A stretch of 64,000 nt of DNA, taken from contig OY969422.1 of the NCBI GenBank assembly GCA_963699215.1, forward strand, positions 930,001-994,000. Direction: 5' to 3'. Shown here in pieces: positions 35,075-44,590 of this stretch (within the stretch, counting starts at the first letter, position 1; every line of letters starts with the position of its first letter). The translations under genes were made by a program, and so were the position numbers. The stretch is from VRUE01 sp963699215 (lineage in GTDB: Bacteria; Actinomycetota; Thermoleophilia; Solirubrobacterales; 70-9). The notes below the pieces were generated by a model, which ran no database searches, was not told where the DNA came from, and was given only the letters and a program-made list of their open reading frames with translations.

Positions 35075-35341
35075 ATGCGAAGCACGCCGCTTCTGATCGA
35101 TGCAACCCTGGTCGAGGGTTACGTTGTCCAAGTTCGTTTTGAGGACGGTTTGACCGCCGACGTAGACCTCTCTTACCTGCTCGACTACGGTGGCGTCTTC
35201 GAGCCCCTTCGGGATCTCGAGTACTTCCGCCAGCTTCGCGCCGATGCAGTTGCCGGCACGATCGTCTGGCCCAACGAAGCCGACATCGCGCCAGAGACCC
35301 TGTACGCGCACGCCAGGCGCCGCGCTGGGGCGACGGCGTAG
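35075..35341 (+). CDS. DUF2442 family protein
   Basis: An 88-residue protein with the DUF2442 pattern: VVQVRFEDGLTADVDLSYLL, then FEPLRDLEYFRQLRAD and the hallmark IVWPNEADIAPETLY. It is the partner of the DUF4160 gene just upstream. A structural role as DNA- or partner-binding antitoxin is often assumed for such pairs but is unproven. Confidence 0.87.
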   Translation: MRSTPLLIDATLVEGYVVQVRFEDGLTADVDLSYLLDYGGVFEPLRDLEYFRQLRADAVAGTIVWPNEADIAPETLYAHARRRAGATA

Positions 35342-35384
35342 GCACTGCGGTGGCGAGCCTCGCCGTCTGGAATTTGGAGCAGAA

Positions 35385-36650
35385 TCAGCCGGGCTGCGGA
35401 GCGGGCTGGGCGTCCGCGAGGTCAAGCGTGTCCGCGGCGGCGTTCTGCCGCCTGGAGAGGGCGAGGAAGGGCACCGCCAGGACAGAGATCCCGGCGCCCA
35501 TCAGGTAAGACGGCGCGTAGCCCCACGCGTCGGCGGCGCGGCCGAGCACGGGCTGGGTCCAAACCCCGCCGGTGGAGGACATCATCGAGTCGAAGGAGAG
35601 GATCGTCGCCCGCTGCCGCGACGGGATCAGACCGTTGAGATAGGTCTGGCGAATCGGCATCGTCGCCGCGAACAGCAGCCCCCAGACCACGATCGCTCCG
35701 ATCACCGCCCAGAAGCTCTCGACGACCCCGATCAGCGCGAGCACCGCCGCGCTGAGTCCCGCCATCAAGATCAGCGCCGAGGTGCGACGGGGGAAGAGAC
35801 GGCGGATCCGCGGGGCAGCCACGCCGCCGGCGATCTGCGCGCCGGCGACGATCGCCGCCACCAGGCCGGCGATCTGGTAGGCCTGCGGGTCGCCGTACAG
35901 CTCCAGCAGGTAGGGCTGCAGGGCGTAGAAGGCGTAGATGCCGACGCCGCCGGTGAACAGGGCCTCGACCATCAGCCACTTGACCGCGGGGATCCGCCAG
36001 CCGTACTCGATCGAGTTGGAGGCGACCTTGCGCATCTCGGTCAGAGGCCGGCCGCCCTTCTCGGGGGTGAAGCCGATGTCGTGCATCAGCCTGAACGCCA
36101 CCCCGAACATCGCGATCAGGATCAGACCGCGGAGCACGAACGGCACTCCCAGGCTGGTCTGCTGCGCGACGAACCCTCCGGCGACAGAGCCGGTGAGCAT
36201 CGCCGCTCCGGTGACGATCTGACCGCGCCCGAACACGGACTCGAGCTCTCCCGTGAAACCGGTCGCGGCGAGTGCGTCGACCAGCCAGGCCTCGACCGCC
36301 CCGGAGAAGAACGTGAACCCGAGCCCGAGCAGCATCGAGGCGATCGCCCACTGCCAGAGCGGCGCCTCGATCTGCCAGAGGAGCACGTAGAGAAAGGTCG
36401 ACCCGGTCAGCGTCAAGGTGCCGAGCAGGTACGAGGCACGGCGCCCGACGGTGTCGGCGACGATCCCGGTGGGAACCTCGAACAGGACCATGCCGGCGGT
36501 GAAGAAGGCGTTGGCCGCAAACGCTTCCAGGTTCGAGAGGCCCGCGTCGAGCAGGAAGATCGTGTTGATCCCCCAGATGAACGACGCCGCCAGCGTGTTC
36601 CCGAGCAGAAGCGTCAGGTAGGTGCGCTGGATCGAGCGGGGCGTCGGCAT
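35385..36650 (-). CDS. MFS transporter
   Basis: A 421-residue major facilitator protein from ATG 36650 (ATG 36680 is also open). Twelve hydrophobic segments are visible. The loop between helices 2 and 3 has FEVPTGIVADTVGRRASYLLG, the MFS motif A. Mid-protein is an ion-like EKGGRPLTEMRKVA loop. It resembles uncharacterised MFS exporters of the DHA1-like group in actinobacteria. Stands alone. Substrate unknown. Confidence 0.82.
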   Translation of the reverse strand: MPTPRSIQRTYLTLLLGNTLAASFIWGINTIFLLDAGLSNLEAFAANAFFTAGMVLFEVPTGIVADTVGRRASYLLGTLTLTGSTFLYVLLWQIEAPLWQWAIASMLLGLGFTFFSGAVEAWLVDALAATGFTGELESVFGRGQIVTGAAMLTGSVAGGFVAQQTSLGVPFVLRGLILIAMFGVAFRLMHDIGFTPEKGGRPLTEMRKVASNSIEYGWRIPAVKWLMVEALFTGGVGIYAFYALQPYLLELYGDPQAYQIAGLVAAIVAGAQIAGGVAAPRIRRLFPRRTSALILMAGLSAAVLALIGVVESFWAVIGAIVVWGLLFAATMPIRQTYLNGLIPSRQRATILSFDSMMSSTGGVWTQPVLGRAADAWGYAPSYLMGAGISVLAVPFLALSRRQNAAADTLDLADAQPAPQPG

Positions 36651-36730
36651 CGGCAGATGTGTACCCGCCCACAAAAGCATGGATTGTTGCGGGGGTTGTA
36701 AGTCGGGGCGGCACTACCCAATATCGATAA

Positions 36731-37738
36731 ATGCGCCCGATTCTGAGAATCGGCGCATCGGCGCTGATCGTCATCGCCCTCGCGGTTCCCGCGCGCGCCG
36801 ATGCATCCCCCGCCAACGTGGCTGCCCTGCAGGCGGCGCTGAGCGGGCTGCACCTCTACGGCGGCTACGTGGACGGGATCGAGGGTCCCCTCACCCGGCG
36901 TGGGGTGGTTGCCTTTCAGCGCCGTCGCGGCCTGCGGGTGGACGGCATAGCGGGGCCGCAAACGCGGCGGGCACTCGGGTGGCGGGGAAGGCCACGGCTG
37001 GGGAGCCGGGTGATGCGGTTCCGGAACCGTGGCTGGGATGTCGCGGCGCTGCAGTTCCTGCTCCAGCGCGCGGGCCACGGGCCGGGAAGGGCCGATGGGC
37101 TGTTCGGGCCGTTGACCGGGGGAGCGGTGCTGCGGGCGCAGCGCGCCGCGGGGATCGCGGCCGACGGGCTCGCCGGGCCGGTGACGATTCGCTCCTTGCG
37201 CCTGGGGGACGAACCGGCGGGGGACCCCGTGCGGTTCCTGCGCCCGGTCCCGGGCCCGATCGGCGACGGCTTCGGCGCGCCGCGGGGCGGCGGCCGCACT
37301 CACGACGGCCTCGACTTCCCGGTCCCTTACGGCACCCGGGTCGGCGCGGCGGGGCGCGGGACGACGATCTATGCCGACTACAACTACGGTGGCTACGGCA
37401 ACCTGGTGGTGATCCAGCACAGGCTCGGCTTCACCACCTGGTATGCCCACCTGTCTTCGATCACGAGCTGGGTCGGCGAGCAGGTCGTGGGCGGCACGCG
37501 CATCGGCCTCGTCGGCTCCACCGGATACTCGACCGGGCCGCACCTGCACTTCGAGGTGCGCCGTTACGACACCCCGATCGACCCCGTTCCGCGCTTGCTG
37601 CCGACCGCCGCCACTCGCCCCTTCCGCGCCGACGAGCGGCCGCGCCCGCGCGAGTGCGGCAAGGCCCGGCGCCCGCTGCGCAAGCCACCCCCCGGCTCCG
37701 ACTGGATCGCCCGCGAGCGCCTCTGTCCGGCGCGCTAG
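36731..37738 (+). CDS. Exported M23 peptidase with two peptidoglycan-binding domains
   Basis: A 335-residue exported protein (signal peptide about residues 1-25). Two PG_binding_1 repeats follow (residues about 28-80, GYVDGIEGPLTRRGVVAFQR; about 100-155, GRADGLFGPLTGGAVLRAQR). The M23/LytM domain (about 175-300) has its zinc ligands: His and Asp in THDGLDF, and HxH in GPHLHFE. It should cut peptide cross-bridges in the wall. ATG 36731 lies in an AT-rich spot (TATCGATA at 36722-36729). The end overlaps the sigma-factor gene by 4 bases. Confidence 0.9.
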   Translation: MRPILRIGASALIVIALAVPARADASPANVAALQAALSGLHLYGGYVDGIEGPLTRRGVVAFQRRRGLRVDGIAGPQTRRALGWRGRPRLGSRVMRFRNRGWDVAALQFLLQRAGHGPGRADGLFGPLTGGAVLRAQRAAGIAADGLAGPVTIRSLRLGDEPAGDPVRFLRPVPGPIGDGFGAPRGGGRTHDGLDFPVPYGTRVGAAGRGTTIYADYNYGGYGNLVVIQHRLGFTTWYAHLSSITSWVGEQVVGGTRIGLVGSTGYSTGPHLHFEVRRYDTPIDPVPRLLPTAATRPFRADERPRPRECGKARRPLRKPPPGSDWIARERLCPAR

Positions 37739-38994
37739 CGACGCCCATCGGCGCGGGCCTGCAGCAGCTCGCGCTCGCGCGCGTTGCCGCTGAGCTCGGC
37801 GGCGCGGGCGAACTCCGCGCTCGCCTCTTCCTCGCGGCCGAGCCGCTCGAGCAGCTCGCCGCGCGCCGCCGGCAGCAGGTGGTAGCCGCCCAGCGCCGGC
37901 TCGTCGGCGAGGCCGTCGAGCAGCTCGAGGCCGGGCCCGGGCCCGAACGCCATCCCGACGGCGACGGCCCGGTTCAGCCGCACGACCGGCGAGCCGGTGA
38001 CCGCGTCGAGGGCGTCGTAGAGGGCGACGATCCGCTCCCAGTCGGTCTGCTCGGGCGTCCGCGCGCGGGCGTGACAGGCGGCGATCGCCGCCTGCAGTGC
38101 GTAGGGGCCGAGCGGCCGCCCCAGCGCCTCGGCCCGCTCCAGCGCCTTCAGGCCGCGGCCGATCAGGACGAAGTCCCAGCGCGAGCGGTCCTGCTCGAGC
38201 AGCGGGATCGCCTCGCCGCCAGCGCCGGTCCGCGCCGGGAAGCGCGCCGCCCCCAGCTCCATCAGGGCGACCAGCCCCTGCGCTTCCGGCTCGCGCGGCG
38301 TCAGCCCGACGAGGATCCGCCCCAGCCGCATCGCCTCCTCGCAGAGGTCGGCGCGGATCCAGTCCTCGCCGCCGCTCGCCGCGTAGCCCTCGTTGAAGAT
38401 CGCGTAGATCACCTCCAGCACCGAGGCGAGGCGCTGCTCGCGCTCGGCCGCGCCCGGCATCTCGATCGGCACCCGCGCCTCGGCCAGGCTGCGCTTGGCG
38501 CGGACGATCCGCTGCGCCACGGTCGACTCCTTGACGAGGAAGGCGCGGGCGATCTCCGCCGTCGTCAGCGAGCCGACCAGGCGCAGCGTCAGCGCCACCC
38601 GCGCCTCGGTCGCCAGCACCGGGTGGCAGGCGGTGAAGATCAGGCTGAGCAGGTCGTCTTCGATCTCGTCGTCGGCGACGGTGGCGAGGTCGCGCTGGTC
38701 GCGCTGCGCCCGCAGCTCGACCTCCCGCCCCAGCTCCTCCTCCTTGCGCGCCGCCATCTCGTTGCGACGCAGCCGGTCGATCGCCCGGTTCTTGGCGGTC
38801 GCCATCAGCCAGGCGCCGGGGTTGTCGGGGACGCCGGACTCGGGCCACTGCTCGAGCGCCGCCACCAGCGCGTCCTGGGCGAGGTCCTCGGCGATCCCGA
38901 CATCGCCGACCATCCGCGCCAGCGCCGCGATCAGCCGCGCCGACTCGATCCTCCAGACCGCGTCGATCGCGCGGCGGGCATCACTCTCGCTCAT
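37735..38994 (-). CDS. ECF42-type RNA polymerase sigma factor
   Basis: A 419-residue ECF sigma with a long C-terminal extension. Region 2 lies at about residues 20-80 (DVGIAEDLAQDALVAALEQW, NPGAWLMATAKNRAIDRLRR) and region 4 at about 125-175 (LTLRLVGSLTTAEIARAFLV). The extension (about 190-419) is TPR-like with the typical NEGYAASGG segment, diagnostic of the ECF42 group. ECF42 genes sit beside YCII/DGPF genes, as here, and lack anti-sigma factors. The YCII gene lies just upstream on the same strand. Confidence 0.9.
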   Translation of the reverse strand: MSESDARRAIDAVWRIESARLIAALARMVGDVGIAEDLAQDALVAALEQWPESGVPDNPGAWLMATAKNRAIDRLRRNEMAARKEEELGREVELRAQRDQRDLATVADDEIEDDLLSLIFTACHPVLATEARVALTLRLVGSLTTAEIARAFLVKESTVAQRIVRAKRSLAEARVPIEMPGAAEREQRLASVLEVIYAIFNEGYAASGGEDWIRADLCEEAMRLGRILVGLTPREPEAQGLVALMELGAARFPARTGAGGEAIPLLEQDRSRWDFVLIGRGLKALERAEALGRPLGPYALQAAIAACHARARTPEQTDWERIVALYDALDAVTGSPVVRLNRAVAVGMAFGPGPGLELLDGLADEPALGGYHLLPAARGELLERLGREEEASAEFARAAELSGNARERELLQARADGRR

Positions 38995-39018
38995 CGTCTC
39001 GCCCGCCGCGCCGTCCGG

Positions 39019-39448
39019 CTACTGGTTCTGCTCCGCCTGCGCGCGGACCCGCTCCTCCTGCTCGCGCAGCTCCGGGCGTGAGCTCCTCGCCGAAGTCCTC
39101 GGCCTCGAAGACCTGGCGGATCTCGATCTCGCCCGCTTCGTCGTGCGGGTTGGGACAGCGCTTGATCCACTCGACCGCTTCGTCGAAGGAGCGCACCTGC
39201 ATCAGCCAGTAGCCGGCGATCAGCTCCTTGGTCTCGGCGAAGGGGCCGTCGATCACGGTCCGCTCGCCGCCGCCGCCGAAGCTGACCCGCGCGCCCTTCG
39301 ACGACGGGTGCAGTCCCTCGCCGGCCAGCAGCACCCCGGCCTTGACCATCTCCTCGTTGAACTCGCCCATCGCGGCGAGCAGCTCCTCGCTCGGCATCAC
39401 ACCGGCCTCGGAGTCCTTGCTCGCCTTGACGATCGCCATCACTCTCAT
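39019..39448 (-). CDS. YCII/DGPF-domain protein, C-terminus frameshifted as read
   Basis: The protein begins MRVMAIVKASKDSEAGVMPS at ATG 39448 after AAAGGA. It carries the YCII pattern (GARVSFGGGGERTVIDGPFA, ELIAGYWLMQVRSFDEAVEW). The raw frame loses the family C-terminus at GEELTP. Removing one base from GGG at 39074-39076 gives ELREQEERVRAQAEQNQ and stop at 39019, the normal end, for 142 residues. Without it the frame runs on into the sigma gene. DGPF proteins partner ECF42 sigma factors. The indel is probably a sequence error. Confidence 0.8.
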
Positions 39449-39606
39449 CTTGGGGTCCTTTCGTCTCGTATCCGCGGAAGCTCGGTGCACCCGATATTCC
39501 CGCCTCTACCCACTACGACGAACGAGCGTCACCGGAATCGACACGGCCGCCGCAAGCTATTTCGGTGGTCATGCCTAGACTCCGCCGCAATGGGTGAGAG
39601 CTGGCG

Positions 39607-41679
39607 ATGAGCGTTCGGATCGTCTGGCGCGGCCTGCTGGTCCTGCTGCTGGACGCGTTCTCCCTGCTGCTGCTGTCCGAGATCCTCTCCGGCTTCGTCC
39701 TGGACGGCGTCGGAGCGGCGCTCGGGGCGGCGGCGACGATCGGCCTGCTCAACGCGCTGATCTGGCCCTTCCTGGCACGCATCGCGCTGCCCCTCACGGT
39801 CCTCACCCTTGGCGGCGCGGCGCTGCTCCTCAACGCCCTCCTCGTCACCTTCGCCGTCGACCTCCTGCCCAACGCCCACCTCGACGGCATCCTCGACGGG
39901 ATCGTCGTCACGGTCGCGATGGCGGCGCTCACCGCCGGCTTCTACTCGCTGCTCGCGATCGACGAAGACGACGCCTGGTACCGCAACGTCGTGCGCCGGC
40001 AGGCCCGACGCCGGGGGGAGAGGGTGGAGAGCGACGTGCCGGGCGTCCTCTTCCTGGAGATCGACGGGCTCGCCCACGACGTCCTGCACCGGGCGCTGGT
40101 CGCCGGCGACGCGCCCAACCTCGCCGCTTGGCTGCGCAGCGGCTCCCACCGGCTGAGCCGGTGGGAGACCGACTGGTCGTCGCAGACCGGCGCCTGCCAG
40201 GCGGGCCTCCTGCACGGCTCCAACGACGACATGCCGGCCTTCCGCTGGTGGGAGAAGGACCGCGACGCGGCGATCGTCACCAACCACCCGCGCGACGCCG
40301 AAGAGCTGGAGCGACGGCACTCGGACGGGCGCGGGCTGCTGCACGCCGGCGGCGCCAGCCGCGCCAACATCCTCTCCGGCGACGCCCCGCACTCGATGCT
40401 GACGATGAGCACCGTGCTGCACCGCAGGCGGCCGATCGGGGTCGACTACGCGGCCTACTTCGCCCGGCCCTACGCGGTCGCCCGCACGCTCGTGCTCGCG
40501 ATCGCCGACATCGCCCGCGAGCGGCGCGCGGCGCGCCGGCAGATCCGCGACGACGTCCGCCCGCGGATCGCCCGCTCCCGCTCCTATGCCGCCGTTCGCG
40601 CCTGGGGCACCGTGGTCCAGCGGGACCTCCAGGTCGCCAGCGTGGTCGGCGACGTGCTCGCCGGCCGGCCGCTCGTCTACACGACCTTCCTCGCCTACGA
40701 CGAGGTCGCCCACCACTCCGGCATCGAACGCGCCGACGCGCTCGCCGTGCTCCGCGACCTCGACCGCCAGATCGCCAGGATCGCCCTCGCCTGTGACGAC
40801 GCACCCCGCCCCTACCGCCTGGTCGTCCTCTCCGACCACGGCCAGTCGCAGGGGGAGACCTTCCGCGACCGCTACGGCGAGACCCTCGAGAGCCTGGTGC
40901 AGTCGGCCTGCGACGCCGAGAGCACGATCGCGGTCGAGGAGGGCGAGGACGACGCGCTTGCCTACCTCAGCGCCGGCCTGACCGAGGTAGCGCGCGACGA
41001 CACGATCGCGGCGCGCACGGTCCGCACGGCGACCCGCGGCCGGAGCGCCGACGGTGTGGTGACGTTGGACGCCGACGTACGGGAGGAGATGGAGCAGGCT
41101 CACGGGGGCGAGGTGCCCGAGCTCTCCGTGATGGCCTCGGGGTGCCTCGGCCTGATCAGCTTTCCCCGCGAGCCTGGCCGGGTGTCCCTGGAGCGCCTCG
41201 AGGCGATGCACCCGCGGCTGCTGCCGGCGCTCCGCGACCATCCCGGGATCGGGTTCGTCCTGGTTCGCTCGGAGCGCTCCGGCGCGCTTGCGATCGGCGC
41301 GCGCGGGACCCATTTCCTCGACGAGGACCGCGTGGAGGGGGAGGACCCGCTCGCGGCGTTCGGCCCCCACGCCGCCGACCATCTGCGGCGCACCGACGGC
41401 TTCCCGCACTGCGCCGACCTGATGGTCAACAGCACGTACTGGCCGGGGTTCGGCGAGGTCGCCGCCTTCGAGGAGCTGGTCGGCTCCCACGGTGGCATGG
41501 GCGGGACCCAGGCGCACCCGTTCGTCCTGCACCCGGCCGAGCTCGCCTGGCCCGAGGAGGACGTCGTCGGCGCCGAGCGCGTCCACCGGATATTCCGGCA
41601 CTGGCTCGCCGGACTGGGGCACGACGGCTACGCGAGCGAGGTCGCCTCGCCCGGAGCCAGCACGCGCAACTCGACCTGA
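39607..41679 (+). CDS. Holin-like membrane domain fused to an alkaline-phosphatase-type domain
   Basis: A 690-residue fusion. Residues 1-120 have four hydrophobic helices with the pattern of the phage holin 4 superfamily (LLSEILSGFVLDGVGAALGA, NALIWPFLARIALPLTVLTL). Residues about 145-670 form a sulfatase/phosphodiesterase-fold domain: FLEIDGLAHDVL with the first metal-binding Asp, SSQTGACQAGLLHGSNDD around a likely nucleophile Thr/Ser, TTFLAYDEVAHHSG, VVLSDHGQSQG with Asp-His, and SHGGMGGTQAHPF with the last His. The membrane part probably anchors a phosphodiesterase. Polarity of the large domain is not certain. Confidence 0.75.
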   Translation: MSVRIVWRGLLVLLLDAFSLLLLSEILSGFVLDGVGAALGAAATIGLLNALIWPFLARIALPLTVLTLGGAALLLNALLVTFAVDLLPNAHLDGILDGIVVTVAMAALTAGFYSLLAIDEDDAWYRNVVRRQARRRGERVESDVPGVLFLEIDGLAHDVLHRALVAGDAPNLAAWLRSGSHRLSRWETDWSSQTGACQAGLLHGSNDDMPAFRWWEKDRDAAIVTNHPRDAEELERRHSDGRGLLHAGGASRANILSGDAPHSMLTMSTVLHRRRPIGVDYAAYFARPYAVARTLVLAIADIARERRAARRQIRDDVRPRIARSRSYAAVRAWGTVVQRDLQVASVVGDVLAGRPLVYTTFLAYDEVAHHSGIERADALAVLRDLDRQIARIALACDDAPRPYRLVVLSDHGQSQGETFRDRYGETLESLVQSACDAESTIAVEEGEDDALAYLSAGLTEVARDDTIAARTVRTATRGRSADGVVTLDADVREEMEQAHGGEVPELSVMASGCLGLISFPREPGRVSLERLEAMHPRLLPALRDHPGIGFVLVRSERSGALAIGARGTHFLDEDRVEGEDPLAAFGPHAADHLRRTDGFPHCADLMVNSTYWPGFGEVAAFEELVGSHGGMGGTQAHPFVLHPAELAWPEEDVVGAERVHRIFRHWLAGLGHDGYASEVASPGASTRNST

Positions 41680-42389
41680 GGGGCGAGGTCGCGCATCCAC
41701 GTGGCGAGGTCGCGCGGGGGCGAGCGCAGGGGGCCGGGGCGAAGCCGCGCGAGGCCGAGCGGGTAGAGCGTCCCCCAGTGGATTGGGATCACCGTCCGCG
41801 GCGAGAGCAGCGCCGCGGCCCGCGCCGCCCGCTCAGGGTCGAGGTGCCCGGTCCCGATGTTCGTGCCCCAGCCCCAGATCGGCAGCAGCGCGAGGTCGAG
41901 CCGCCCGCCGCCGATCGCCTCCATGCCGTCGAAGAGGTCGGTGTCGCCGGCGAAGTAGATGCTGCGCTGCCCGGTCAGCTCGAAGCCCACCGCCCGCGAG
42001 GACCGCTCCAGGCGCCGGCCCCCGGTCGGGTGGTTCGCCTCGGTGGCGGCGATGCGAACGCCGCCGACGTCGCCGGAGTCGCCCGGAGCGAGCTCGTGGA
42101 CGGTGGTGAACCCGAGGCGCTCGAGGAAGTCCCCCGCCCCCGGCGAGGCGAACACCGGCACCGCCCTGCTCAGGCGGCGCAGCGAGGGCACGTCCGCGTG
42201 GTCGTGGTGGAGGTGCGAGATCAGCACCGCGTCGACGTCCTCCGTCGAACGCCGATCGGGAGCTGGCCCGTGGCGGCGCAGCGGGCCGACCCGGCGCCGC
42301 AGCACCGGATCGGTGAGCAGGCTGATGCCGTCCATCTCGACCATGACGGTGGCGTGGCCGACGTAGGTGACGCGAGCCGCCTCAGGCAC
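41628..42389 (-). CDS. MBL-fold metal-dependent hydrolase (UlaG/NAPE-PLD-like)
   Basis: A 253-residue metallo-beta-lactamase-fold hydrolase: VTYVGHATVMVEMDG at the start, then LISHLHHDHADVPSL supplying the HxHxDH ligands, FAGDTDLFDG with the bridging Asp, and IPIHWGTLYPLG with the last His. This layout matches the UlaG / N-acyl-phosphatidylethanolamine hydrolase-like group. Its end overlaps the holin-phosphatase gene by 52 bases tail-to-tail. Substrate unknown. Confidence 0.85.
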   Translation of the reverse strand: MPEAARVTYVGHATVMVEMDGISLLTDPVLRRRVGPLRRHGPAPDRRSTEDVDAVLISHLHHDHADVPSLRRLSRAVPVFASPGAGDFLERLGFTTVHELAPGDSGDVGGVRIAATEANHPTGGRRLERSSRAVGFELTGQRSIYFAGDTDLFDGMEAIGGGRLDLALLPIWGWGTNIGTGHLDPERAARAAALLSPRTVIPIHWGTLYPLGLARLRPGPLRSPPRDLATWMRDLAPQVELRVLAPGEATSLA

Positions 42390-42442
42390 GTCGCCGCTCG
42401 CCGCTGGGGTGTCGGGGACGCCGCGTATCGTCCGGCCTCTCG

Positions 42443-43600
42443 ATGAGTCGAAGGCGCGCGATCTTGAGAGGGCGACTGAGGCGTCCCGGCCGTGAGGGTG
42501 AGGGTGTCGAGGAAGAAGTCGTCGAGATCGATCCGGCCGAGCTGAGCGGGCTCTTCAACGCGCCGGCCTGGATGCGGGACCTCGGCTTCTCCGCCTGGCT
42601 GCTCGTCGGGGTCGCCGTGGCGCTGCTCGGGACGATCTGGCTCCTCTCGCTGACCCACACGATCGTGATGCCGGTGGTCACGGCGGCGATCGTCGCCTCG
42701 GTCACCGTGCCGCTGGTCGACTGGCTCAAGCGCCGCGGCGTGCCGAGGGGGATCGGCGCGACGCTCGTCTTCCTCGGGATCGCCCTGATCGGTGTCGGTG
42801 TCGGGATCATCGTCCTCAGCGGAATTGCCAGCCAGGCTGACAGCCTCAGTGTGAGGCTTCACGCCGGCGCGGACGAGATCGAGTCGTGGGTCCAGAGCCT
42901 CGGCGTCGACTCCTCCACCGCCAGAGACGCGAACGAACACGCCAGCGCCTCGATCGGCGCTGGCTTCAAGGCCCTGACCGACGGCCTTGCCAGCGGGATC
43001 GACCAGCTGGCCTCGCTGGCGGTGTTCCTCTCCTTCACCGCCCTCAGCCTCTTCTTCCTGCTCAAGGACGCGCCGACGATCGGGGCGTTCGTCGAGCGCC
43101 ATCTCGGCATGCCGGTCCCGGTCGCCCACACTGTGCTGGCGCGGGTGTCTGGCTCCCTGCGGGGCTACTTCCTCGGCGTCACGATCGTCGCCGCCTGGAG
43201 CGCCTTGATCGTCGGCGCGGGCGCCCTGCTGCTCGGCGTGCCCTTGCCCGGGACGATCGCCGTCGTCACCTTTCTCGGTGGCTACGTCCCCTATATCGGC
43301 GCCTGGACGGCGGGGGCGTTCGCGGTCCTGATCGCGCTGGGCGGCCAGGGCCCCGAGATGGCGCTGGCCATGGCGGTCATCGTCCTCCTCGCCAACGGCC
43401 TCTTCCAGCAGCTGGTGCAGCCGGTCGCCTACGGCGCCGCCCTCGGGCTCCACCCCCTGGCCGTCTTGATCGTCACCATCGCCGGCGGTTGCCTCTTCGG
43501 CACCATCGGCTTGATCCTCGCAGCCCCCCTCGTATCCGCCGCGGTCAAGATCTCCGCCGAGCTCGCCGTCTCGCGCTCGTCGGCGGATCGAGTCGCCTGA
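42443..43600 (+). CDS. AI-2E transporter family membrane protein
   Basis: A 385-residue protein with about eight hydrophobic helices and the family pattern: TIVMPVVTAAIVASVTVPLV, an extracellular/helical segment (residues 125-180), FLSFTALSLFFLLKD, and GGYVPYIGAWTAGAF followed by QPVAYGAALGLHP and GTIGLILAAPL. Members export AI-2 in some species or act in ion/antiporter roles in others. A 30-residue acidic N-terminal tail precedes the first helix. It stands alone. Confidence 0.85.
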   Translation: MSRRRAILRGRLRRPGREGEGVEEEVVEIDPAELSGLFNAPAWMRDLGFSAWLLVGVAVALLGTIWLLSLTHTIVMPVVTAAIVASVTVPLVDWLKRRGVPRGIGATLVFLGIALIGVGVGIIVLSGIASQADSLSVRLHAGADEIESWVQSLGVDSSTARDANEHASASIGAGFKALTDGLASGIDQLASLAVFLSFTALSLFFLLKDAPTIGAFVERHLGMPVPVAHTVLARVSGSLRGYFLGVTIVAAWSALIVGAGALLLGVPLPGTIAVVTFLGGYVPYIGAWTAGAFAVLIALGGQGPEMALAMAVIVLLANGLFQQLVQPVAYGAALGLHPLAVLIVTIAGGCLFGTIGLILAAPLVSAAVKISAELAVSRSSADRVA

Positions 43601-43612
43601 CCGGCGAAGGGC

Positions 43613-44539
43613 TCAGACGACCGGCGGCGGCGCCCCTTCGGCGCTCGCCGCGAGCGTCTCGTCCCAGCCGCAGACGAGGCAGGCGTGCTGGAACGCCGAG
43701 CGGGCGAACTCGAGCGCGAACGCATGCGGATCGTCGCTGGCGCGCACGTCGTCCCAGTCGAGGACGTACAGGCCGAGCTCACCGTTCCAGCGTGCGGCCG
43801 CGGTCGAGAGGGTGCCGTCCTCGAAGCCCGCCGGTGCGGGGTGGGCGTAGGCGTAGAACGCCGCCTTGCCCAGCTTGGGGTCGCCGGGCCACCATCCCAC
43901 TGCCACCTCCTGGGAGTCCATCGAGTTGCGCATGATGAAGTCGTCCGAGGGAGGGTCGGCCGGGAGCCCGGAGTAGAGGCTCACGGCGAGGTCGAACGAG
44001 CCCCACCAGGCGTTGACCGGCGAGGACCGGCCGCGGAACGGCGCTCTGAAGGCGGCCAGGACGAGCGCGGCCTGGGTCGCGGCAGCGAAGTAGGCAGCGA
44101 CCCGGTTGGGGTCATAGCTCGCGTGCTCGTCGTCCTCGTCGAGCGGGACGGTCCACGCCACCTCCTGCGGCGTCGGGTCGATCTCGACGGGGCCGGCCAG
44201 GTCGGCCACCGCCTCCAACAGCTCGCGGGCGACGGCTCCCACCGCCCGGTCGGGAACCAGGGGAACTTTCCGAGCGCGGCCGTCGCTGTGCTCGACCACG
44301 GCCTCGTGCGTGTGCAGGTCCAGCGCGACGACGAGCGCGCCCGAGCCGTCGGGTGCCGGCAGCAGGCCCGTCTCCCAGCCCCGCGCGGTGAGGCGCAGCG
44401 CGGCGTGCTGGAGCTGGGGCTCGGGCGGTGCCAGCTCCGCCGCCAGCTTTCCCAGCACCTGCGTATGGCCGTGAAGCGTGTCGCAGGTCTCGCTCCAGTC
44501 CTCGTAGGAAACGGACGGCCACAGGTCGGGAGACGCCAT
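43613..44539 (-). CDS. DUF5996 family protein
   Basis: A 308-residue protein from ATG 44539 (the frame extends upstream). It has the family opening LWPSVSYEDWSETCDTLHGH and later MDSQEVAVGWWPGDPKLGKA, AFYAYAHPAPAGFEDGTLS and GLYVLDWDDVRASDDPHAFA, ending FQHACLVCGWD. DUF5996 proteins are widespread in actinobacteria and have no known role. Its start is divergent from the PNPOx-like gene, 51 bases apart. Confidence 0.8.
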   Translation of the reverse strand: MASPDLWPSVSYEDWSETCDTLHGHTQVLGKLAAELAPPEPQLQHAALRLTARGWETGLLPAPDGSGALVVALDLHTHEAVVEHSDGRARKVPLVPDRAVGAVARELLEAVADLAGPVEIDPTPQEVAWTVPLDEDDEHASYDPNRVAAYFAAATQAALVLAAFRAPFRGRSSPVNAWWGSFDLAVSLYSGLPADPPSDDFIMRNSMDSQEVAVGWWPGDPKLGKAAFYAYAHPAPAGFEDGTLSTAAARWNGELGLYVLDWDDVRASDDPHAFALEFARSAFQHACLVCGWDETLAASAEGAPPPVV

Positions 44540-44590
44540 CGACCAACGGTAGCGCTCTGGCTTCGACGGCTGAGTGGTGTACTGGGTGCC

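Noticed and set aside
43685..44590. N-terminal extension of the PNPOx-like gene
   Set aside because: It is antisense to the DUF5996 gene and lies outside the family domain; ATG 44591 gives a normal-sized protein.
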